64,000 bases of DNA, taken from the NCBI GenBank assembly GCA_019056805.1, contig DXJG01000001.1, positions 62,001 through 126,000 of the forward strand. The letters are read 5' to 3'. The notes below the pieces were generated by a model. That model ran no database searches. It worked only from the letters and a program-made list of their open reading frames with translations, and was not told where the DNA came from. Shown here in pieces: positions 7,974 through 16,920 of the stretch (its first letter is position 1; each line of letters begins with the position of its first letter). The position numbers and the translations under genes were made by a program. Origin of the DNA: Candidatus Baldrarchaeota archaeon (GTDB lineage Archaea > Asgardarchaeota > Baldrarchaeia > Baldrarchaeales > DXJG01).

Positions 7974-9377
7974 TTAACTTTCAATATTAGATTTTATTTT
8001 TTCTTCTAAAATTTCTACGTTTTTTAATATTTCTTGATAATATTTTTCAGTTATTATTCCTTTCTTGTAAGCTTCCTCCAGCTCTTCTTTGTCCACTACT
8101 TTTACGTCGTTGTTTGGCCATTTTACGATGTCTATTGCAAGATCAATATAGGTTACTTTTTGTGGGTGAATTTCTATTCCAGTTGAGATATTGTAGTATT
8201 CTCCTTTGAGTTCTCTTTCTTCATTGTAATAACTTGTTTTCATGTACCAGGATCCTTGAGTAATTTCTGTTATACCGTAATCTCCTTCCTCTATAGGTAT
8301 GTTTAATGCGTCGTAGGTTCCTCCACCTCTGAACTTTCTTATAAGTTTTAATGTAAGTGGGTTGGTTGTTTTTTCTATAATTTTTCCAGGTGTTAAGTGT
8401 AATCGTTTTCCGTTAAGTTTAATATGTTCTATTTCGATTATTTCTCCTACTTTAGGGTATTTTTGAAGAACAGTTTCTCTAACTTGTTCTGTAACTTCCT
8501 TTTTCATATCGGGGTTTTTTGATATTATTTTTTCAGCTAGATCTACAACTAAGGCAAAATTCGAACTCAATGATTTGTAGAAGTGGTGATTTGGTATTGT
8601 TGGAGTTACTTTGCTTCTAATTTCATCCAATGTTCTTTTTGTTTCGTACGGTATTTTTATATGAGCTATTCTTTCTCCTTCATAGAGAAGTATGGGGGCT
8701 TTTTCTTTTTCTGCTCTTTTTAATATTTCTTCTGCCTTTTTTTCTAGTTGTTTTACCTCTTCTATTAATTCTTTTGGTTCTCTGGTTGCTGCAGCTGTTC
8801 TCCAAAGTATACCCCAATTCTTAGGTTTTATTGCTTTACCTAAAACAAATAACATTTGTCTAGTATCTGAATTTTTTATTTTCCTACTTATTTTTATTGA
8901 GTTTTCAGGAATAAGAATTGCATATTTACCTGGTATCGTTATGTTTGTAGTTAGCGTGATATCTTTCCTTAATCCAGGATCAACCACCCTAACGAGGATT
9001 TCTTTTCCTTCTTCTAACTTTTCACCTACAAGAATACCGTCGTCTTTCCCTAATTTTACAATACTTCCATGAAATGTTTGTTGTTCAACAATGCCTTTGT
9101 ATATTGCATTGGCTGTAACTTTTGATACATAAATAATGGGGTTTGGCAATTCTTCACTAATTACGTCTAGAAATGCATTTAGGTGTTCGTTTTTTGCTTC
9201 TACAATTATTCCTTGCTTATCTGCAGTATCTTTTATATCTATGTCTGGGGTATCTATGTCGGGATTGATATTTAATCTCTCTCTGATTATCTGTGTGCTT
9301 TGAGTTATATGAAATCCGTGGTCGAGTAGTAGTTTTGTTAGGGCTGTTGAGTAAATACCTCTGACTCTAACTTTCAA
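7974..9377 (-). CDS. FAU-1 / RNase E-G-like RNA-binding protein (DUF402)
   Basis: About 467 aa, the usual length of archaeal FAU-1. The N-terminal S1-like region starts KVRVRGIYSTALTKLLLDHG; the middle is a coiled segment (KQLEKKAEEILKRAEKEK); the C-terminal DUF402 domain has FRGGGTYDALNIPIEEGDYG and later TYIDLAIDIVKWPN. FAU-1 proteins bind U-rich RNA and are reported as RNase E/G-like ribonucleases acting on rRNA precursors. The frame extends upstream to 9521, but TTG 9377 has GGAGAG seven bases ahead and avoids overlap with the UPF0147 gene, so I chose it. Confidence 0.85.
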   Translation of the reverse strand: MKVRVRGIYSTALTKLLLDHGFHITQSTQIIRERLNINPDIDTPDIDIKDTADKQGIIVEAKNEHLNAFLDVISEELPNPIIYVSKVTANAIYKGIVEQQTFHGSIVKLGKDDGILVGEKLEEGKEILVRVVDPGLRKDITLTTNITIPGKYAILIPENSIKISRKIKNSDTRQMLFVLGKAIKPKNWGILWRTAAATREPKELIEEVKQLEKKAEEILKRAEKEKAPILLYEGERIAHIKIPYETKRTLDEIRSKVTPTIPNHHFYKSLSSNFALVVDLAEKIISKNPDMKKEVTEQVRETVLQKYPKVGEIIEIEHIKLNGKRLHLTPGKIIEKTTNPLTLKLIRKFRGGGTYDALNIPIEEGDYGITEITQGSWYMKTSYYNEERELKGEYYNISTGIEIHPQKVTYIDLAIDIVKWPNNDVKVVDKEELEEAYKKGIITEKYYQEILKNVEILEEKIKSNIES

Positions 9378-9432
9378 ATCCGAACTCTCCTGGCTAATAA
9401 ATAAGTAAAATATAGATGCATGTAGTTGTGAG

Positions 9433-9696
9433 TTAGTCTTGTATTGTTTCCAGTATGCTGACTGCATTCCATATTTTTGTCCTTGCGTGTAACGGGCAGT
9501 TTGGATCTTGCGAGGCTTCATCTAATATCGATATGGCATTTGCCGCTCTCACGGCTGGAGTTCCTTCTCCTCCATGTAGTGTTTCTATGGCTTCATTTGC
9601 TGCTCTTCTTATATTTCTTGGTACTGATGTATCCTCCGCAATTTGTTTAAGAATTTGTGTTGCTTGTTCTATTTTTTCCTTTGTTTCTTTTTTCAC
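9433..9696 (-). CDS. UPF0147 family protein
   Basis: 87 aa, all-helical, matching the archaeal UPF0147 family: [16 protein letters not shown] and [20 protein letters not shown] are diagnostic. Function is unknown. The GTG start has a run of G (GGGGGG) six to eight bases upstream. It precedes the FAU-1 gene on the same strand with a 55-base gap, so the two may be co-transcribed. Confidence 0.85.
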   Translation of the reverse strand: MKKETKEKIEQATQILKQIAEDTSVPRNIRRAANEAIETLHGGEGTPAVRAANAISILDEASQDPNCPLHARTKIWNAVSILETIQD

Positions 9697-10022
9697 TGCT
9701 ATTCCCCCCGTTGCGACGTATTTCTTTCATATGTATTGCTTTAAATAATTATGGAAAGACCAGTTAAATTTCTTTCTTAAACTTTTAAATTTAAAATTGT
9801 TGTTTAAGACATGTAAGATCGGTAGTGAACTTCAGCTCTACGGTACTTTTGGGAAGGAAATTGTTTAACATTCTGTTATTTTTTGACTTAACATCGTTAT
9901 TTAAGTTTAAAAATAACTCTGATTGTTATGGTTTGGTAAGCACTGTAAGTTATCAAGCAATTTCAGTGGCATTGAAAGTTTATAAGATTTATGTGGGTAT
10001 AGTTGAATGTGGAGGCTTTACG
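9697..10022. other. Divergent intergenic region
   Basis: About 325 bases between UPF0147 (leftward) and the zinc-ribbon gene (rightward). It is A+T-rich and must hold both promoters. The long forward frame running through 9825-10022 shows no ribosome binding site and no protein character, so I treat it as non-coding. Confidence 0.5.
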
Positions 10023-10385
10023 ATGTCTGAAGAGAATGAAAAGGATGAAAATTTGAGTCGAATGGTTAATTTATTACGTTCAGGTGCTATAATGTTACAT
10101 GAATCATGTCCTGTTTGTCATTCTCCCCTTTTTAAGGTTCGTGATGAAATTGTTTGTCCTAAGTGTCAAAAAAGAGTTGTTTTTGTCCGTAAGGATGAAG
10201 AAGCTTCAAAGGTCTTAGAAGAATCTGTTCTCTCTACGCTAGAAGGAACGTTAGTTGTTAAAATTCAAGACCTAGAAAAGGAAATTTCTAAAGAAAGAGA
10301 CCCGGACAGATTATATAATCTGTTAAGAATTTTAGTTGCCTTTTTAGAAGCACTAGAACGAATTAAAAGAATAGAATCACGATAG
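10023..10385 (+). CDS. SSSCA1/ZNRD2-like zinc-ribbon protein
   Basis: 120 aa. GGAGG at 10011-10015 fixes the start at ATG 10023, discarding an upstream extension of the open frame. The motif MLHESCPVCHSPLF and VCPKCQKR form a four-cysteine zinc ribbon, as in archaeal homologues of the human autoantigen SSSCA1; the rest is a helical C-terminus (LEKEISKERDPDRLYNLLRIL). The archaeal role is unknown. It converges on hef with a four-base gap. Confidence 0.8.
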   Translation: MSEENEKDENLSRMVNLLRSGAIMLHESCPVCHSPLFKVRDEIVCPKCQKRVVFVRKDEEASKVLEESVLSTLEGTLVVKIQDLEKEISKERDPDRLYNLLRILVAFLEALERIKRIESR

Positions 10386-10389
10386 TATA

Positions 10390-12768
10390 TTACCCGGATT
10401 CTTCCTCATAGGGTAAAGTTAAAATTTCTCTAATTTTTCTAGCTGTTTTTTCACCTATTCCCTTTATTTTCTTAAGAACTTCTTCTGGTGCGGTAAATAT
10501 GTTTTCTACGGTTTTTAATTCTTTTAACAGTCTTTTTGCAAGTGTAAGATCTATTCCAGGCAGCCCCGAAACGATGTACTCCTGAAGTTCTTTATCGCTC
10601 AGTGGTATTTTTTCTCTTTTTATTGAAGGATATCTCTTTTCCTTTATTTGCTCTCTTTTTGCTATTGCATAGATAAGATGTGCTGTTTCGCTAGAAGTCT
10701 TAGCCCAAAGAATAGGTATGTTAAAATCAAGAATTATGCTAGCTAGTGCTCCTCTAATCGCCTCAGGAGATATAGCTTTCTTTCCGTAGATTGTTTCACC
10801 TTCTATTATTAGTACAGGATTTTTATAGTTACTTTTGAGGTTTGCAAGTTGTTGAAATAATCTTTTATCAATGATTGATTGTAAAAAGTCTTCAGCTGTC
10901 TTTCTTTCTATAGCGACCCTATCAGAGATTATATAGTCTGCTATAAGGAGTTGTTCTGGTACAAGTCTAACTCCAAGTTCTGTAAGATGTTTCGCAGTCT
11001 GAGATCTTAGTTCTCTGTTATCTATGTATATTTTTATTTCCTCTCGTGGTTTCATGAAAGATTCTAAGGGCTTACTTATACCAGTTTCAATTACGTCAAA
11101 TTTCTCTGATAGTTCCTTTATTGTTTGCTTCATCATTTTTTCCTTGTGCTTTGCAGACCAAAAATAGGCTTCGTCTCTAGTTTTTTCAGCTATAAGCACT
11201 ACCATTTTTCCAGGTCTTCTACGCCCTGTTCGACCTTTTCTCTGGATTTGTCGTATTGCACTTGGCACAGCATCGTAACAGACAACTAAATCACAGTCTG
11301 CTATATCTAGTCCTTCCTCTGCAACACTGGTGGCTACTAACACATTATATATGCCTTGTTTAAATTCTTCTAGGATCTTTAACTGTTCTTTTTGGGTAAG
11401 CCCTATATCGCTTTCCTTCGATGCTTGACCAACGAATCTTACAGGATTTATTCCATCAATTTTTTCTAATTCTTCAACAAGTTTCTTTGCGGTATTTCTA
11501 AATTTTGTAAAAACAATGACCCTTGTTTTCTTATTTAACTGTATTTGTCTCAAAATTATTTTCACGGTTTCCAGTATTTTTGGATGTTCGAAGTTTTCTT
11601 CTTCCAATTTTTGTACTAATTTCTGTATTTCCAACATCCTGGGATCATTAAGTAAGTTTTCTGTGGCTTTTTGATGACCAGGGCGTTTGACTTCTTTTCC
11701 CATTTTTGCCAGATATTCTGCGACAGGAGTTATTCCTTGAGTCTCTAACAGTTCCAGCGCATGAGATATTTTTAGAGCTTCAGCTACCGCTAAAGAAACT
11801 GTGAAGAGACTTGAGGGTGGTCGAAGATACTCTGCAAGTTCTCTTTGAATTTTTGCTTTAAGATCAAGCAAATCTTTTCTACTGATTTTTTTAACATCAA
11901 AGCTTTCTAAGTATCCATAATCCTTCAAAATTTTTAATTTATCCTTAAAAAGAGTTTCTAGTAATTTTTTTATTTTTAGGAAATCGGGAGGCAGCTTTAC
12001 TGTTTTCCATTCCAAAAAAATAGGATGAATGTATGGTCTTACATCTGGACTATATTCTGTTCGAGTTTCTATTTTATGTATAAAGAGATTTTTACAAACT
12101 TCTTCTATCTTCTCTCTTTCAGATCCAGGTGATGCTGTTAAACCAAGTATTAATGGATGATCTGCCTGCTTCATATATTCCTTTGCTATGTATGTATAGG
12201 AGTAACTTCCAATAGCACGATGAGCTTCGTCGAAAATTAATAATGATATGTCCTTTAAATCATATCGTCCGGCAATTAAATCATTTTCTAGTATTTGTGG
12301 GGTCATTAATACGGCTCTTGAAGAATTTAAAATATTTATTCTATTTTGAGGTTTAATATTTCCAGTTATAGCGTTAATTTCATGAGAAGGAAGGTCTAGA
12401 ACTTTTCTAAAGATTTCGCAATGTTGATTAACTAAAGGTTTGGTAGGGGCAAGCATAATGCATTTTGAGTTTGGATATTTTAGTAGTCGATGAGCAGCGA
12501 CTATCGCTGCTATTATAGTTTTACCAAGGCCTGTAGGAAGTATTACAAGTGTATTTCCTTTTAGACATTTTTCTACTATATTTATTTGATATTTTCTGTA
12601 TTCTATGGTGTTTGGTTTGATTAATGGCTGCGTAATGAAGTTTTGATAATGTTTTACTGACATTTCTTGGCGCCACACTTTTATTGAATTGACTTCACTT
12701 AGGTTAAATATTAAATTATCAATTCGACTATATTTCTTACCCAATTTAATTTGTTTCATATTTCTCAT
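10390..12768 (-). CDS. hef: Hef: fused SF2 helicase / XPF-type nuclease
   Basis: 792 aa, full length for the family. The helicase has motif I LPTGLGKT, DEAH box FDEAHRA, TASPGSE and motif VI RQIQRKGRTGRR. The XPF nuclease domain follows with IDNRELRS and ERKTAEDF, so the D...ERKxxxD catalytic residues are intact, and the C-terminus carries two helix-hairpin-helix motifs (SGLPGIDLTLAKRLL, IKGIGEKTARKI). Hef processes stalled forks and is related to FANCM. A downstream Met (MSVKHYQN) is an alternative start; neither has a clear ribosome binding site. Confidence 0.95.
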   Translation of the reverse strand: MRNMKQIKLGKKYSRIDNLIFNLSEVNSIKVWRQEMSVKHYQNFITQPLIKPNTIEYRKYQINIVEKCLKGNTLVILPTGLGKTIIAAIVAAHRLLKYPNSKCIMLAPTKPLVNQHCEIFRKVLDLPSHEINAITGNIKPQNRINILNSSRAVLMTPQILENDLIAGRYDLKDISLLIFDEAHRAIGSYSYTYIAKEYMKQADHPLILGLTASPGSEREKIEEVCKNLFIHKIETRTEYSPDVRPYIHPIFLEWKTVKLPPDFLKIKKLLETLFKDKLKILKDYGYLESFDVKKISRKDLLDLKAKIQRELAEYLRPPSSLFTVSLAVAEALKISHALELLETQGITPVAEYLAKMGKEVKRPGHQKATENLLNDPRMLEIQKLVQKLEEENFEHPKILETVKIILRQIQLNKKTRVIVFTKFRNTAKKLVEELEKIDGINPVRFVGQASKESDIGLTQKEQLKILEEFKQGIYNVLVATSVAEEGLDIADCDLVVCYDAVPSAIRQIQRKGRTGRRRPGKMVVLIAEKTRDEAYFWSAKHKEKMMKQTIKELSEKFDVIETGISKPLESFMKPREEIKIYIDNRELRSQTAKHLTELGVRLVPEQLLIADYIISDRVAIERKTAEDFLQSIIDKRLFQQLANLKSNYKNPVLIIEGETIYGKKAISPEAIRGALASIILDFNIPILWAKTSSETAHLIYAIAKREQIKEKRYPSIKREKIPLSDKELQEYIVSGLPGIDLTLAKRLLKELKTVENIFTAPEEVLKKIKGIGEKTARKIREILTLPYEEESG

Positions 12769-12788
12769 AGATTGTGGAGGTGTGATTA

Positions 12789-13127
12789 TTGAGTAAAGGG
12801 GATTTTATCCCCTCATTTGCTGAAGCAGAGCTCTATGAACTTTCCATGCCAGGCCGTCTTATCGGGAAGGAAGTCTTAGATGGTAGTGCTCGTAGAATTG
12901 GTATCGTTAGGAGTGTTCGTGTAAGATTACCAGATCTAAAGGTTGAACTAGTAGTTAAGGGGCTTGAAATAGAGTTTCCAGTAGATGTGAGTAATATTTC
13001 TGCCGTTGGTACAGTTATTCAATTAAAAAACGTGATCAAGGAAGCAGAAGAAATAGAGATACATGATGTTGTGCGCCTACGAAAAGAGGTTTGGGAGGAA
13101 ATTAAAGCTTATTTAGGAAGTAGATGA
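12789..13127 (+). CDS. PRC-barrel-like archaeal protein
   Basis: 112 aa. TTG start preceded by GGAGGTG at about 12777-12783. The segment MPGRLIGKEVLDGSARRIGIV followed by strand-rich sequence suggests a PRC-barrel fold, as found in small archaeal proteins thought to be adaptors in RNA or cell-division processes. No catalytic motif is visible. It is transcribed divergently from hef with only 20 bases between starts, so the two share a promoter region. Function unknown. Confidence 0.6.
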   Translation: MSKGDFIPSFAEAELYELSMPGRLIGKEVLDGSARRIGIVRSVRVRLPDLKVELVVKGLEIEFPVDVSNISAVGTVIQLKNVIKEAEEIEIHDVVRLRKEVWEEIKAYLGSR

Positions 13128-13151
13128 GGAATTGAAAGTTATATTTGGTAA

Positions 13152-15083
13152 TTATTGAAGGAGAGCAGGGCATTCTCCCAAACAGTCCCCACAATGTGTA
13201 CAAGATTTTTGGTTAATAACTGCTTTACCATTAACTATGCTAATTGCATTGTTCGAACATTTGCTCACGCATATGCCACATCCTACACAGTAAAGAGATC
13301 TAACAACTGTTTTATACATTCTCTTAGTAATTTTCTTTAAACTTTTTCTGTCACTTTTAGTTTTTATTATAAAATGTCCTGTTTGGAAAATCATACCTGT
13401 AAAATCCTTACCTCGTATATGGATAGCACCTAATTCTTTTCCACTCTTAACTTCTCCCAGAGTTAATAAGAAATTAGAGAGTCTTTCTAAATCCAAATGA
13501 GTATTAAACATGCCCTTAATGATACTTTCGGTCACATTTGCACTACATGTTTCATTTTCATAAGTTATTGTATATTCTAATTTTTCTGGCAGGATCCTTG
13601 GTTTTTGAGCAATAAAGGTCAAACCTAAAGTTTTTGCCAACTCTACCTGACTTTTTGAAAGTTTTTTCCACCTCCAAAATCCATGCGTTACCCATTCTTT
13701 GGGAAATCCGTAAATCCTTCTCCACTTCTCCAATTCTTTCTCCCACTTCTTCCAAAGAGTAGGATGCGTTTTCTTTATGTTCTCTATTTCTGCAAGCTTT
13801 AGAGCTGGACAAACCCAGCAACCTATCCTGAAGAAACCAGTTTCGTAGAGTGGATTGTACGGTGTACACGCGTCAAAAATGTATAACCAAGTTTGAAGCG
13901 CGGTCCAATCATGGATAGGGCTTGCACCAATTTGACCTGGAACCCACGGGTTACGCCATATCTTCGGCTCTTTTGACCTTCTCTCCGATTCATATTTTCG
14001 TTGTCCAATAAATGTTAAACAGCCGTTTGGAAAATTTTCCTTAATTAATCGTGTAGTTGGCCCTAATTTGTTGGTTTTACAACATATTCTGTAATCTCTA
14101 CCAGGAGGTCCAAATTTCTCAACTGTTTGCCAAAAAACATTTTTATCAACAGTTCTTACAAGCAAATTATTTTCTAAACCAAGCTGTTGAAGAACTTTTA
14201 GCGTGTATTTTACAGTTTCAGGGAATTCTATTCCAGTATCTATAAAAATTATTTTTATTTTTGGTCCTAGTGCTTTAAGAACTAGTAGCAGTGTTGCTAA
14301 GCTATCCTTTCCCCCACTAAAAGCAACAGTGGGAGGTTTATGAATATTTCGAGTTACATTTCTAATGAATGTCAGTGCTTGTTTCTCTTGTTCCTTTAAG
14401 AACTCCATATTGGCATCTATTACATCTTTCCAAGTTTGTCCTCCAGATAAAATTTTACTTTGTGTAGGAGGTTCAGCTTCCCTTATTTTAACAGCCAATC
14501 CTCGCGATCTTTTCTTCATTTCTTTACCGTTTATCTTAGCAGCCCCAACCGCTATCACTTCATCTTGTTCATCAACTACTATTACCTGTTCTCCTTCTAA
14601 TATCTCATCATCACACTCTATTATTCCTGGTGCTAAAAGATTCTTTCCATTAATAATGGCTTGAGCAGCAACATTATCTATTTTTACCCATTTTTTACAG
14701 TGATGAAACCATAGTAAGCGGGCAATTGGAAGTTTAGGTACAAATTCCCAATTCATGCTAAGTGGAGAGAAACGAAGATATCCCATGATTTTTCCATCAA
14801 ATATGATTTCCTCCATTCTATCGACGTAAGAGGTTTTATTCAGTAGTATAATTTTATCTTCTGGTATTACCTTTTTCCCCAGAGATTTACCAAATTGAAG
14901 ATCTATTAGCTTTCTGATTAGTTCAATGTCAGATTTAAAAGCCGGTCTTACATCTCCTGGTGGGGCAATAGGAACTTGGACTAAGGGGCCATTACAACGG
15001 TTACATTTATCACCCAATATTGGAAGATTGCAAGATATACACCACTGTAACCTTATTTTTCCAAAATACGGTGCTTTTGACAT
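13152..15083 (-). CDS. PAPS-reductase-like protein with zinc ribbon, PUA and ferredoxin domains
   Basis: 643 aa. Order of parts: zinc ribbon (CISCNLP, CNRCNGPL, residues 15-34); a PUA-like domain (about 140-205, VIVVDEQDEVIAVGAAKI); an adenine-nucleotide alpha-hydrolase/PAPS reductase domain with P-loop AFSGGKDSLATLL (about 256) and CCKTNKLGP; and two 4Fe-4S clusters at the end (CVGCGICVSKC, CTHCGDCLGEC). The PUA and zinc ribbon point to RNA, so a sulfur-transfer role in RNA modification is as likely as assimilatory PAPS reduction. No sulfate-activation genes are nearby. Substrate unknown. Confidence 0.8.
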   Translation of the reverse strand: MSKAPYFGKIRLQWCISCNLPILGDKCNRCNGPLVQVPIAPPGDVRPAFKSDIELIRKLIDLQFGKSLGKKVIPEDKIILLNKTSYVDRMEEIIFDGKIMGYLRFSPLSMNWEFVPKLPIARLLWFHHCKKWVKIDNVAAQAIINGKNLLAPGIIECDDEILEGEQVIVVDEQDEVIAVGAAKINGKEMKKRSRGLAVKIREAEPPTQSKILSGGQTWKDVIDANMEFLKEQEKQALTFIRNVTRNIHKPPTVAFSGGKDSLATLLLVLKALGPKIKIIFIDTGIEFPETVKYTLKVLQQLGLENNLLVRTVDKNVFWQTVEKFGPPGRDYRICCKTNKLGPTTRLIKENFPNGCLTFIGQRKYESERRSKEPKIWRNPWVPGQIGASPIHDWTALQTWLYIFDACTPYNPLYETGFFRIGCWVCPALKLAEIENIKKTHPTLWKKWEKELEKWRRIYGFPKEWVTHGFWRWKKLSKSQVELAKTLGLTFIAQKPRILPEKLEYTITYENETCSANVTESIIKGMFNTHLDLERLSNFLLTLGEVKSGKELGAIHIRGKDFTGMIFQTGHFIIKTKSDRKSLKKITKRMYKTVVRSLYCVGCGICVSKCSNNAISIVNGKAVINQKSCTHCGDCLGECPALLQ

Positions 15084-15122
15084 ATTGTTATCCCTAATTA
15101 TTTTTAAATGAAAAATTGGAGG

Positions 15123-16400
15123 TTAATATGATATTCTTGCACTATATGGTGGTACGCCTATTATTGACTCGGCTGCTTTTGCTACTTTTTCCCTATATTG
15201 TTCCCAGGTATAGACTCTTATTATGTTCATAAATCCTCTTAAAGCATCGATCAATTGAGATGCATCTCTTAGATTGACTGGAATTTTATTTCCTTCTTTT
15301 GTTCTGTAGAACACTGGTATTCTCATAGGTTCCATTTCTATAGAATGTCTATAAGGCACTGATGGAAGTGTTGGTACATCAATTATAACGTTTTCCCTTT
15401 CTACACCAGCTTTTTCGGCGATTTCTTCTTCAATTTTATTTCTTACTCTTTCATTTGTAAAAATGCTAGAAACTGTTTCATCACGTACATAAAAGGTACG
15501 ATTATATGCTGCTTTAAGTAGTTCTCTTCTTTCAAGTTTTTGAATAAGTTCGTTGGATTTCTTAACTTTCCTTAACATTGTCCAAACTGTATAGTCATCT
15601 AGGGAGAGATATTCATCTATATTCGTGAAGTTAACAAGGGGGATTTCATCTTTAGCTAGCTCCATGGCTTTTAAAAGCATTATTTGAGCAGCTCTAGCAA
15701 CCTTGTGAAAATATATGCTTTTAAACGATTCTATGCGAGCAAGGATGAAAGCTTCTAAGCTGGAAAGAGCAGTTAGATCCACTGATAAATTACCGTTTAA
15801 TACATCCATAGTGTATATCAACCTAAAGATATCTACATAGCCGTACTCGGCACCAGTATGATAACTATCTCTAATTATGAAGTCCATTTTATCTACATCA
15901 ACAGCGCTGGAAATTATTTGGTCCAGGAAAAGTTTTCCTTCTTCTCTCATGTCTCCAGTTGCAAGTTTACTTATTTTTTGTGGTGAATACCCCGCATCGC
16001 TTAATATGTCTGCAAGTTCCGATTCTAAAATTATCCATCGTGTTAGGTCCTCATGGGTTTTTTCAAGGTATTTTATCGATAGAGATTCATATATGTGCGA
16101 AAATGGCCCGTGACCAACATCATGGAGTAATCCAGCGATTCTAACCATTTGTATATCTTCTTCCGATAACTCCACAGGTAAATTTTCAGCTAAAACTCCA
16201 GCAAGATACATTACACCAATGCTATGTTCAAATCTGGTGTGATTAGCACCTGGATAAACATATTCTGCTCCTGCAAGCTGTCTGAGTCTTCTAAGTCTTT
16301 GAACTACACGAGTATCGATAATATCTTTTTCTAAATCTGTTATATGGACGTAACCGTAAATCGGGTCTTTAATGAATCCCCAATAAATCCTTCTGCTCAA
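15123..16400 (-). CDS. HD-domain phosphohydrolase (dGTPase/SAMHD1-like)
   Basis: 425 aa. HD superfamily ligands are visible: NHTRFEHSIGVMYLAG near residue 53 and GLLHDVGHGPFSHIYE near 88, then VDKMDFIIRDSYHTGAEYG. This matches the COG1078 group, related to dNTP triphosphohydrolases. The usual inference is nucleotide hydrolysis, which is not shown for this branch. It lies downstream of the mevalonate genes on the same strand after an 84-base gap, so it could be the tail of that operon or separately transcribed. Confidence 0.85.
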   Translation of the reverse strand: MSRRIYWGFIKDPIYGYVHITDLEKDIIDTRVVQRLRRLRQLAGAEYVYPGANHTRFEHSIGVMYLAGVLAENLPVELSEEDIQMVRIAGLLHDVGHGPFSHIYESLSIKYLEKTHEDLTRWIILESELADILSDAGYSPQKISKLATGDMREEGKLFLDQIISSAVDVDKMDFIIRDSYHTGAEYGYVDIFRLIYTMDVLNGNLSVDLTALSSLEAFILARIESFKSIYFHKVARAAQIMLLKAMELAKDEIPLVNFTNIDEYLSLDDYTVWTMLRKVKKSNELIQKLERRELLKAAYNRTFYVRDETVSSIFTNERVRNKIEEEIAEKAGVERENVIIDVPTLPSVPYRHSIEMEPMRIPVFYRTKEGNKIPVNLRDASQLIDALRGFMNIIRVYTWEQYREKVAKAAESIIGVPPYSARISY

Positions 16401-16484
16401 TTTTAATCTCCCTTTATGACATTTTACACATGCTTAATAGATGTGCGTATATTTTGAATTTAAAACATTTTTATTGTTTTTGTT

Positions 16485-16916
16485 TTAGGCCTTCGAGAAT
16501 ATGAACACAGTTCCAGTAGTTCCATCTACCCGAACTATATCTCCAGTTGTAATTGTTTTAATCGGGTTTTTATTTAACTTGTCTACTAGAGGTATATTGG
16601 CAAGCACACATCCCGTGACGATTATTGGTTCTGATTCTACATTGATTATTGCTAAGGGTGCAGTTCCTATTTTTGCCATATGATAAATTATGTAGGAGCC
16701 TACAGTGCTACCTTTACCATAAGGGAAAACTAAAATTTTACCAGAGACCGTTTTTCCTTCAAGTTCATGGCCTCTTTCAGTAACAACTCCGCTTGATGGG
16801 TCAATACCACCGTAAAATGATATGGGCTGAGAGGTAACAAGAGCTGTACCTTCGACTAGTCCTTCAACTAAACCTCTTCCCTTTAATATAATTGTCTTAA
16901 TATCTTTTTTACACAT
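16485..16916 (-). CDS. Phosphomevalonate dehydratase small subunit (DUF126, aconitase X swivel)
   Basis: 143 aa. DUF126 motifs: KGRGLVEGLVEGTALVTSQP, PFSFYGG-like ISFYGGIDPSSGVV, HELEGKTVSGKILVFP and GKGSTVGSYI. In archaea this swivel subunit pairs with the DUF521 catalytic subunit to dehydrate (R)-5-phosphomevalonate to trans-anhydromevalonate 5-phosphate in the modified mevalonate pathway. The catalytic subunit gene ends four bases upstream, and the UbiD-like decarboxylase for the next step is adjacent, which makes this substrate much more likely than others used by aconitase X proteins. Confidence 0.9.
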   Translation of the reverse strand: MCKKDIKTIILKGRGLVEGLVEGTALVTSQPISFYGGIDPSSGVVTERGHELEGKTVSGKILVFPYGKGSTVGSYIIYHMAKIGTAPLAIINVESEPIIVTGCVLANIPLVDKLNKNPIKTITTGDIVRVDGTTGTVFIFSKA

Positions 16917-16920
16917 ATTA

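Noticed and set aside
8630..9072. Forward ORFs of 64-126 codons inside the FAU-1 gene
   Set aside because: They are leucine/phenylalanine-rich mirror products of a minus-strand gene of known family.
9378..9521. N-terminal extension of FAU-1
   Set aside because: It would overlap the UPF0147 gene; TTG 9377 has a good binding site and gives normal family length.
9825..10022. N-terminal extension of the zinc-ribbon gene
   Set aside because: No binding site and no protein character; GGAGG fixes the start at 10023.
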